Position numbers and translations under genes: made by a program. DNA of 64,000 bases, taken from NCBI GenBank assembly GCA_003566715.1, contig PXCF01000135.1, positions 1-64,000 of the forward strand, in the 5' to 3' direction. Source of the DNA: Cryomorphaceae bacterium (GTDB lineage: Bacteria > Bacteroidota > Bacteroidia > Flavobacteriales > Schleiferiaceae). Positions 38,404 through 46,900 of this stretch are shown here, in pieces. The notes beneath the pieces were generated by a model. That model saw nothing but the letters and a program-made list of their open reading frames with translations. It had not been told where the DNA came from and ran no database searches. The stretch's first letter is position 1; each line of letters opens with the position of its first letter.

Positions 38404-38426
38404 GTTACATATGGACCATATGTAAC
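38404..38426. repeat. Perfect palindrome GTTACATATGG-A-CCATATGTAAC
   Basis: 11-bp arms, 1-nt centre, in the folD-ychF intergenic gap. Confidence 0.9.
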
Positions 38427-38452
38427 TTATATTAAACGGCGGCAAAGATAGG

Positions 38453-39331
38453 TTAAACCCCTCTACGCCTTGCCGCTATCATGGTATTTTTCAATAGTGA
38501 GGCAATGGTCATCGGTCCAACCCCTCCAGGAACGGGGGTAATAAAGGCTGCTTTTGGTGAAACTGTGTCAAAATCAACATCTCCAACCAAGCGATAACCT
38601 GATTTTTTGCTGGTGTCAACCACGCGAGTAATGCCCACATCAACCACCACGACGCCATCTTTTACCATATCGCCGGTAACAAATTTTGGTCGACCTACAG
38701 CGGCAATGATGATATCGGCGGAACGGACAATATCGGGTAAGTTTCGCGTGTGACTGTGGCAAATGGTCACCGTACTGTTGCCCGGGTATGCATTGCGCGA
38801 CATAAGAATACTCATGGGCAATCCCACGATATGACTACGCCCCAGTACCACACAGTGTTTTCCGCCGGTTTCAATATTGTATCTATCCAAGAGCTCAACA
38901 ATACCGGCAGGTGTTGCAGGAACAAATGCGTGCATGTTCAACGCCATTCGTCCAAGATTTTGTGGGTGAAAGCCATCAACGTCCTTCTTTGGGTCTATGG
39001 CCATGATGACTTTATCTTCTCTGATCTGATCAGGTAAGGGAAGCTGTACAATAAAACCGTCTATGCTTTCATCGGCATTGAGCTTTTTGACTTCATTGAT
39101 TAGTTCAGCCTGACTAATGGTGTCGGACAAACGAATCAAAGTGGAAGCAAAACCCACTTCTTCACAGGCCTTTATTTTTGCATTTATATAAGTAACGCTG
39201 GCGCCGTTGTTACCCACCAAAATGGCTGCCAAGTGCGGAGGTCGGTTGTCTTTGGCGACAAACTTTTCTACTTCTTCAGCGATTTCATTGCGAAGTTGCT
39301 GTGAGGTTTCTTTTCCGTCTAGTAATCTCAT
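38453..39331 (-). CDS. folD: Bifunctional methylenetetrahydrofolate dehydrogenase/cyclohydrolase
   Basis: DGFIVQLPLPDQI; DVDGFHPQNLGRM; VVLGRSHIVGLPM; TPVPGGVGPMTIA. Confidence 0.97.
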   Translation of the reverse strand: MRLLDGKETSQQLRNEIAEEVEKFVAKDNRPPHLAAILVGNNGASVTYINAKIKACEEVGFASTLIRLSDTISQAELINEVKKLNADESIDGFIVQLPLPDQIREDKVIMAIDPKKDVDGFHPQNLGRMALNMHAFVPATPAGIVELLDRYNIETGGKHCVVLGRSHIVGLPMSILMSRNAYPGNSTVTICHSHTRNLPDIVRSADIIIAAVGRPKFVTGDMVKDGVVVVDVGITRVVDTSKKSGYRLVGDVDFDTVSPKAAFITPVPGGVGPMTIASLLKNTMIAARRRGV

Positions 39332-39458
39332 TGGGTTTTTTTAAGTGAATGTCTGTATTGGATGAGGGTTGAGTTAGAAGGTTGAAAAACGCGTGTTAAC
39401 GCAGTGATTTGTTGACGCACATGTAGGCACAAAGTGAGTTAACAAAAGGCACCCCCTA

Positions 39459-40808
39459 CTACGGCCGACCAAATGGCATTCCGCCGCCTCCGCCCATCAT
39501 TTGAGCCATTTGCTTCATTTTGCCACCTTGCATTTTCTTCATCATTTTGCTCATGTCTTCAAACTGCTTCACGAGTTTGTTAATTTCGCTAACGTCGCGA
39601 CCACAACCTTTAGCTATGCGTAGCTTGCGGCTTCCATTCATCAATTTGGGATTTTTGCGCTCTTCGGGAGTCATGCTTTGAATAATGGACTCTACACCTT
39701 TAAAAGCATCGTCATCGATGTCTACATTTTTCAGCATTTTACCCATACCCGGCATCATACCGAGTAGATCTTTCATGTTACCCATTTTTTTGATCTGCTG
39801 AATCTGCTGATAAAAGTCTTCGTAATCAAAGGTATTAGTGGCAAATTTTTTGGATATTTTACGGGCTTCTTTTTCGTCGAACTGCTCTTGTGCACGCTCA
39901 ACCAATGACACCACGTCACCCATGCCCAAAATTCTGTCGGCCATACGATCGGGATGAAACACATCGAGTGCATCCATTTTTTCTCCGGTACCGATAAATT
40001 TGATGGGCTTGTTGACCGTTGCTTTAATGGTAAGTGCGGCACCACCACGGGTATCACCGTCGAGTTTGGTTAGCACTACCCCATCGTAATCGAGCACATC
40101 ATTAAAGGCTTTAGCGGTATTCACCGCATCTTGTCCGGTCATAGCGTCAACCACAAATAGCGTTTCTGATGGCTTGACTGCTTTATGTACCGCAGCAATT
40201 TCTTCCATCATTTGCTTGTCGACCGATGTACGACCGGCGGTATCGACAATGACTGTATTAAATCCGTTGGCCTTTGCATGGGCAATGGCCTTTTGGGCGA
40301 TATCAACCGGACTTTTATTATCTTCATCGGCGTATACCTCCACACCAATTTGTTCACCAAGCACTTTTAACTGTTGAATGGCCGCCGGACGATACACATC
40401 ACCCGCAACCAACAAGACCTTACGTGATTGTTTGCGCTGAAGAAAGTTGGCCAATTTTGAACTAAACGTTGTTTTACCAGAACCTTGCAGACCAGCCACC
40501 AAAACCACAGCCGGTTTGCCTTCGAGCTGAATATGCTCAGCTTCACCACCCATCAACTCAGCCATTTCATCGCGCATGACCTTCACCAACACCTGTCCGG
40601 GCTTAAGCGAAGTCAATACCTTTTGACCGATGGCTTTTTCCTTGACTGTCTTGGTGAAATCCTTAGCAATTTTAAAACTCACATCGGCATCCAAAAGTGC
40701 TCGACGCACTTCCTTCATTGTTTCCGCTACGTTGACTTCAGTAATTTGTCCATGTCCTTTTAAAACATGAAGCGCATTCTCTAATTTTCCGGATAAGTTA
40801 TCAAACAT
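39459..40808 (-). CDS. ffh: Signal recognition particle protein (SRP54)
   Basis: LVAGLQGSGKTTFSSKLA; VDTAGRTSVDKQMM; LTKLDGDTRGGAAL; Met-rich M domain. Confidence 0.97.
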   Translation of the reverse strand: MFDNLSGKLENALHVLKGHGQITEVNVAETMKEVRRALLDADVSFKIAKDFTKTVKEKAIGQKVLTSLKPGQVLVKVMRDEMAELMGGEAEHIQLEGKPAVVLVAGLQGSGKTTFSSKLANFLQRKQSRKVLLVAGDVYRPAAIQQLKVLGEQIGVEVYADEDNKSPVDIAQKAIAHAKANGFNTVIVDTAGRTSVDKQMMEEIAAVHKAVKPSETLFVVDAMTGQDAVNTAKAFNDVLDYDGVVLTKLDGDTRGGAALTIKATVNKPIKFIGTGEKMDALDVFHPDRMADRILGMGDVVSLVERAQEQFDEKEARKISKKFATNTFDYEDFYQQIQQIKKMGNMKDLLGMMPGMGKMLKNVDIDDDAFKGVESIIQSMTPEERKNPKLMNGSRKLRIAKGCGRDVSEINKLVKQFEDMSKMMKKMQGGKMKQMAQMMGGGGGMPFGRP

Positions 40809-40884
40809 AAAATCTGTGGTTTTTGGAGTGCAAAGTTAGTGATTTTGGACGAATGGTCGTATTAGCCCATGGATTTAATATTCA

Positions 40885-40935
40885 GTTTGGCGTGTTCAGT
40901 TTGCAACACGTTTGGCGTGTTCAGTTTAGTGACAC
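40885..40935. repeat. Two-copy direct repeat, GTTTGGCGTGTTCAGTTT at 40885..40902 and 40910..40927
   Basis: 18/18 identical core, 25-nt period. Confidence 0.85.
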
Positions 40936-40946
40936 ATTCCAGCATC

Positions 40947-41525
40947 CTAAACCTCGTCAACCCCTTTGCGCATTCCTCGGTGATTGGATTTAAACTGAGT
41001 GGGAGTCAGTCCGGTATGCTGTTTAAACTGAGTGGAGAGAAACTGTCCGCTGCTGTATCCGAGCGCGTGCGCCATTTGAGTTATACTCATTTCGTCATAC
41101 AGGAGGAGCTCTTTCACCCTTTCAATTTTTTGCAAAATGATGAAGTGTTCAATGGTAACGCCTTCCAATTGCGAAAAAGTTTTGCTCAACCCAGTGTATT
41201 CACGATTTAGTTTATCCGATAAAAATGTTGACCATTTATGAGGCCATTCACTTAAATCTTCATTTCGAATGGTGGTGATGACCATTCTTTTCAATTCTTC
41301 TACCAATCTTTTATCAGTGTGCATTACCTCTTCAAAACCCAATTCCTCAAGTTTATCTACCATCATTCGATGCACATCGTCACGGATTGGTTGTGCGAGA
41401 TAAATGGCACCTAAGTCAACCTCATCGAAGTCTATACCCTGATCATTGAGAAGATTTACCACCGCTAAAACACAGCGATGACAAACCATATTTTTGACAT
41501 AAATTATCGGTTTATTTTGGTGCAT
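40947..41525 (-). CDS. AraC-family regulator with N-terminal HMA-like domain
   Basis: IIYVKNMVCHRCVLAVVNLL followed by a C-terminal AraC HTH (MSITQMAHALGYSSGQFLSTQFKQHTGLTPTQFK). Confidence 0.85.
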   Translation of the reverse strand: MHQNKPIIYVKNMVCHRCVLAVVNLLNDQGIDFDEVDLGAIYLAQPIRDDVHRMMVDKLEELGFEEVMHTDKRLVEELKRMVITTIRNEDLSEWPHKWSTFLSDKLNREYTGLSKTFSQLEGVTIEHFIILQKIERVKELLLYDEMSITQMAHALGYSSGQFLSTQFKQHTGLTPTQFKSNHRGMRKGVDEV

Positions 41526-41579
41526 TTTGTTTTTTTTCAAAAATAGCATGCAAGTAGTTAATCATTCCATACTTTATGT

Positions 41580-41587
41580 TATTTTTG
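41580..41587 (+). promoter_or_regulatory. Putative -7 box TATTTTTG for 41656 operon
   Basis: TAnnTTTG match upstream of 41656. Confidence 0.45.
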
Positions 41588-41655
41588 CGCCCCGTGAATA
41601 ATATTGTTAATCAACGTGTCAATACAAACGCGTTTAAATACCGAGCGACCGCATT

Positions 41656-42339
41656 ATGGCAAAGAACAAGAAAAAACAAGAGGAAGAGATTTTGGTTGAC
41701 TTAGACACCAAAGTCAGTTCTGCAGAAGCATGGGTTGAGAATAATAAAAATTACCTAGTCGGATTTATTGCAGCAATCATCATTGGTGTTGCCGGTTATT
41801 TGTCGTTCACCAGGCTATACATCGCCCCTCGCGAAAAGGAAGCACAATATGAACTTTATCTCGCTCAAGAGCTTTTTGAAGACGAAAACTTTCTTCAAGC
41901 CATTGAAGGCGACGGCAATGCTTTAGGTTTTTTGGCCATAGCAGAAGAGTATCGCTGGACAAAGGCGTCGAATTTAGCAAGATACTATACCGGTGTTAGT
42001 TATTTAAACTTGGCTGATTATAAAAATGCGATCAAGCACTTAGATAAATTCTCTACCAAAGATGATATTTTAGGCGTAGTCAAATATGGCGCCATAGCCG
42101 ATGCTTTTTTAGAGTTAAACCAACCTAAGGAAGCGCTCGATTACTACACCAAAGCAACAAAGCAAAGCAGCAACTCCTTGGTTACGCCCATTTATTTAGA
42201 GCGCGCAGGTCAAACTGCCTTTTTGCTAGAAGACCACAAAAAAGCCATGGGTTTCTTCACGCGTTTGAAAAAAGAGTTCCCCGAAAGTAATGAAGCCCGA
42301 AGCGCTGAAAAAATGGTAGCCAAACTCTCAGCGAAATAA
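41656..42339 (+). CDS. YfgM-like/TPR membrane-anchored protein
   Basis: Single TM (YLVGFIAAIIIGVAGYLSF) followed by TPR-like repeats. Confidence 0.78.
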   Translation: MAKNKKKQEEEILVDLDTKVSSAEAWVENNKNYLVGFIAAIIIGVAGYLSFTRLYIAPREKEAQYELYLAQELFEDENFLQAIEGDGNALGFLAIAEEYRWTKASNLARYYTGVSYLNLADYKNAIKHLDKFSTKDDILGVVKYGAIADAFLELNQPKEALDYYTKATKQSSNSLVTPIYLERAGQTAFLLEDHKKAMGFFTRLKKEFPESNEARSAEKMVAKLSAK

Positions 42340-42830
42340 TGGCAACTGCTGGAACAAACCTATCAGAATTCAGTAAAGAGGACTTGCCTTCGGTCGACGA
42401 TTTGGGTTTTGGAATCATTACTGCTGAGTGGAACAATGACATCACCTACAATTTAGAAAAAGGTGCCGTTGATACCCTGAAAGAATTGGGCGCAAGTGAT
42501 AGAAACATTGAGATCAAACGCGTTCCCGGTAGTTTGGAACTCATCTTTGCGGCCAAACATATGGCTGAAAACTCTCATATTGCATCGGCCATTATCATCA
42601 TTGGATCTGTCATAAGGGGAGAAACCGCCCATTTTGATTTTGTTTGTCAGTCGGTGTTTCAGGGACTTGCCATTTTAAATAGCAGTCTAAATGTTCCGGT
42701 TATTGGTTGCGTTTTAACCGATGATAACCGCCAACAGTCGATCGATCGATCTGGAGGGGCTCACGGAAACAAGGGCGTTGAAGCCGCCGTTGCTGCCGTT
42801 AGGATGGCTGCAATGGCGCAATCTCGTTAG
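42339..42830 (+). CDS. ribH: 6,7-dimethyl-8-ribityllumazine synthase
   Basis: VPGSLELIFAAKHMA; GSVIRGETAHFDFVCQSV; NVPVIGCVLTDDNRQQSIDR. Confidence 0.96.
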   Translation: MATAGTNLSEFSKEDLPSVDDLGFGIITAEWNNDITYNLEKGAVDTLKELGASDRNIEIKRVPGSLELIFAAKHMAENSHIASAIIIIGSVIRGETAHFDFVCQSVFQGLAILNSSLNVPVIGCVLTDDNRQQSIDRSGGAHGNKGVEAAVAAVRMAAMAQSR

Positions 42831-42834
42831 AACA

Positions 42835-43806
42835 TCATTCTGACAACCAGTATACCAACTCTTCTAGGCTTCTGTTAATACTCCTATTGTGCTTAACCGC
42901 TTTGGATAAAGGAATCTCCATGGCTTTTCCGCCAGATCTTCCAATCATCACACCTGTGGTACCTCTGCGTATGGTGCGTACCGCCCATGACCCCAATTCA
43001 CTGGCTAAGACTCTATCATAAGCAGATGGACTCCCCCCTCTTTGAATGTGACCCAGTATCGTTACTTTGGTATCGAAATGAGGAAAGCGTTGCTTAACCT
43101 TTTCTGCAAGTTTATGCGCACCTCCACTATCATCTCCCTCGGCTACTATTATAATGGCACTCGACTTTTCGCGATTCCAACCATTTTGCAATCGATCCAT
43201 CAACACATTATCATAGGTTTCAGTCTCCGGAATCAATACAGCTTCTGCACCACAGGCTATCCCCGAACGCAGGGCAATAAATCCGGCATCTCTACCCATT
43301 ACTTCTACAAAGAACAGTCGATTGTGTGAATCAGCCGTATCACGGATTTTATCTACGGCAGTAACCACATTATTTACGGCAGTATCATACCCGATGGTCG
43401 CTTCTGTTCCGTACAAATCGTTGTCAATGGTACCAGGTATGCCAATTACCGGGAGTCCAAACTCATCTTGAAGGGCTAAGGCCCCCTTAAATGAGCCATC
43501 ACCTCCAATCACAACCAATGCTTCAACGCCATTATCTAAGAGGTTATGATAGGCCCTTTCCCTTCCTTCACGTTTCATAAACTCCGGACTTCTGGCTGTT
43601 TTCAACACCGTTCCTCCTCGATGAATGATATTACTAACGTCGTTGGGTGACAAAATCGTCATGTCGTTTTCTATCATGCCCTGATACCCTCTTCTTACTC
43701 CAACGACCTCCATTTTGAAGTGATTGGCTGTGCGCACAACTGCGCGCACACAGGCGTTCATCCCAGGGGCATCCCCTCCTGACGTAAGTACGGCTATTTT
43801 ATTCAT
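42835..43806 (-). CDS. pfkA: ATP-dependent 6-phosphofructokinase
   Basis: IAVLTSGGDAPGMNACVRA; GGDGSFKGA; PGTIDNDLYGTEATIGYDTA; VMGRDAGFIAL. Confidence 0.97.
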   Translation of the reverse strand: MNKIAVLTSGGDAPGMNACVRAVVRTANHFKMEVVGVRRGYQGMIENDMTILSPNDVSNIIHRGGTVLKTARSPEFMKREGRERAYHNLLDNGVEALVVIGGDGSFKGALALQDEFGLPVIGIPGTIDNDLYGTEATIGYDTAVNNVVTAVDKIRDTADSHNRLFFVEVMGRDAGFIALRSGIACGAEAVLIPETETYDNVLMDRLQNGWNREKSSAIIIVAEGDDSGGAHKLAEKVKQRFPHFDTKVTILGHIQRGGSPSAYDRVLASELGSWAVRTIRRGTTGVMIGRSGGKAMEIPLSKAVKHNRSINRSLEELVYWLSE

Positions 43807-43885
43807 TGGAAGTATCTATGTTTAAACATTCATCAAAAGTAAGCAATGAACACAATCTTTAGAAAACATTTCGCTCTTTGTATTG

Positions 43886-43893
43886 TAATTTTG
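43886..43893 (+). promoter_or_regulatory. Putative -7 box TAATTTTG for subtilase gene
   Basis: TAnnTTTG match 32 nt upstream of ATG 43925. Confidence 0.5.
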
Positions 43894-43924
43894 TAAATAA
43901 TTATAACAATTTAATTTTGATTAA

Positions 43925-46900
43925 ATGAAGCGTGAATTCTATTTAGCAGCTATATTTTTCCTTTCGTCTCTTTTACTCTTTTCACAGCCAAAAATTCTTT
44001 TAAACAACGGAGTTGTTGAACTAAGAGAAAACGTTGAAGAGCACAATATCCAAAACAATGAGCTTTTCAACGGAAAAGCGGTTAGAGTGATTCAATTTAA
44101 CCGGATTCCTGACGCCAAAACATTGGCTACGATAAAGACCTCCGGCATAGATTTACTGGATTATCTCCCGCACAATGCGTATCTGGCTGCCATTCCGTCA
44201 AACATATCGCCTTCTCAACTCAAACTAATGGGTGTTCGGTCGTCGGTTGTACCCGATGAGGTTTTCAAATTATCACCCAATCTCTTTAAAGGGAGAATAC
44301 CAGAACATGCCGATATGGGTAATGATCGCGTAGAAGTGGTTGTTGTACCTTACAAACACATTCCTGTTCAAGCCCTCCATTCGTTTATTAATGAGCTTCC
44401 AATGTTTGATATTTTGGAAACGCAAGACAACGACCTGCAATACATTGAAGCCATATGCCGCATAGAAGATTTACCAAAACTAGCCAATCACCCATACATT
44501 GGTTTTATTCAGGAGGCAGAAGTTCCCGGTGAGCCTGAGAACAATACCGCCATTACGAGTCATCGCGTCAATACTGCCAACGGAACCGATGCCCCCGGGT
44601 ATGGATACACCGGCGCAGGTGTAAAGGTATCGCTTGGCGATAACGGAGCCATTGGTCCACACATTGACTATGCCGGCAGATTAGACCAATCAAGAGCAGG
44701 TCCAAGTTCGGGCGATCACGGTGACCACGTAGCGGGCACAATTTTTGGCGCCGGTAACCGCAACCCGAGAGGACGTGGCATGGCGCCCGGATCGGAGATG
44801 CTTTACTATACCTATCCCGCAAATCTCAACAATGCAGCCAGCGACTATGTCAACGACAACATAAGAATTACCTCTTCCTCATTTAGTAATGGCTGTAACG
44901 CAGGATACACCAATTTTGCTCGAGTCATGGATCAAACATCGCATCAACTAAGTGGTCTGTTGCACGTTTTTTCTGCCGGAAACAACGGCACCAGTGATTG
45001 TAGTTACGGAGCTGGTGGTGGCTGGGGAAACATCACCGGTGGTCATAAACTGGGAAAAAACGTCATCGCCGTAGCCAACGTTACCAGGCTGGACAATATT
45101 GCTTCCAGCAGTTCAAGAGGCCCCGCTACCGACGGAAGGCTAAAACCCGAAGTAGCTGCCGTTGGAACACAAGTATTTTCTACCACTTTTCCTCATAATT
45201 ATACCACCAAAACAGGAACATCCATGGCTTGTCCGGGTGTTTCCGGTGCGCTTACGTTGTTGTACGAAGCCTATGAAGATTTAAACTCCGACAGCGCAAA
45301 TGGCGGACTTATGAAAGCCCTTTTAATGAATGGCAGCGACGACTTGGGTAACCCAGGTCCCGACTTCATTTATGGATACGGAAGAATAAACATCCGCAAA
45401 TCACTCAGAATGATCGAGGAAAACTGGTTTACCAGCGGATCCGTTGCACAAAATGACAGCAATACACACGTCATCAACGTTCCTGCGGGGACATCTTCTA
45501 TGCGGGTCATGTTGTACTGGGTTGATAGAGAAGGAAACCTTAGCGCTTCAAAAGCCTTAGTCAACGATTTGGACTTAAAACTTCATCAAGGCGCTAATAC
45601 CTTTTTACCTTTTACTTTAAACCCAACGCCTAATGTGGCAGCACTCAATGCCAACGCTGTACCGGGCATCGATACACTCAATAACTCTGAGCAAATTGTT
45701 ATCAATAACCCATCGGCAGGAAATTATACCGTTTCCGTAAAAGGAACGGCTATTCCTTTTGGCGCTCAGGCGTATTTTATTACGTACTATTTTGAAGACG
45801 AACCACTAACACTTACACACCCAGTTGGTGGGGAAACGTTTACACCGGGAAGCTCAGAGATTATTCGCTGGGATGCACCTTCTAACAGTGGAACATTTAC
45901 TCTACAATACAGCACCAATAGCGGAAGTAGCTGGATTAATATCAACAGCTCGGTTGCCGGGTCAAGTAGAAACTTTACTTGGACCGTACCTAGTACACTT
46001 AACGACCAGATAAAGGTGCGCATTACCCGCGGTAGCGAAATTTCCGAGAGTGGAAATTTAGTCATAGCGCCGGTTCCCAATAATTTAGCCATTAATCAAA
46101 TTTGTCCAGATACAACAACCATTACCTGGGGTGCTGTGAATAACGCAACAGGATATGTGGTTTATAAACTGGGGAATATGTACATGGACTCCATTGGTTA
46201 TACAACGTCGACGAGTTTTACCATTCCCAATGTCAGTGCCTTTGACGAAAACTGGTACAGTGTGGCTACAGTAGCCAGCAACGATGGTATTGGTCGCAGA
46301 GCAAACGCTGTACAAGCAGATGGTAGTGGGCCGGTTAACTGTATCGTCAATAATGATATTGCAGCTTTAGCACTGTTGAGTCCCAGTTCAGGTCTTGCGC
46401 CTTCGTGTGTCTCCGACTCATTACCGGTAGAAATTTGGGTTAAAAACAACGGCATCAACCCCATCAGTGAATTTACTTTATCATTTAGAATAGACAGTGG
46501 ATCCATTACCACCGACTCCATAACTATGGCAATCCCTCCGGGTGATTCTGTTTTGGTTAGCGGGCCCAACAAGATTGTTCCTCTAAGTGGTACCCTTAAC
46601 AATATCAAAGTATGGGTTAATATCCCCAATGATCAAAGTTTGCGAAACGATACAGTTTACAGTACAATCCAGCTTTACGGAACAGGTAGCGTAAATATTC
46701 CATTTATTCAAAACTTTGATAGTGATGGCAATTGCTCAACCGCTTCCAATTGCGAACAAGAAATTTGTCCGCTCACACAAGGGTTTATCAATGCCGAAAA
46801 TGGCGTATTTGACGATATAGATTGGCGCGTTAATAACGGAACAACCCCATCGAACAATACAGGGCCAAATGTGGATAATACCTTAGGTACATCCGCCGGA

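Noticed and set aside
40885-40935. Direct repeats as a CRISPR array
   Set aside because: Only two copies, spacer of 7 nt or fewer, no cas genes.
40869-41210. Plus ORF of 113 aa starting in the direct repeats
   Set aside because: Mostly antisense to the HMA-AraC gene; composition looks like a shadow frame. The repeats themselves were kept as a finding.
42835-42845. tRNA or other structured RNA genes in short intergenic gaps across the window
   Set aside because: Looked for GGTTCRANNCC T-arm and anticodon-stem patterns by eye and found none; a tRNAscan/Infernal run would be decisive.
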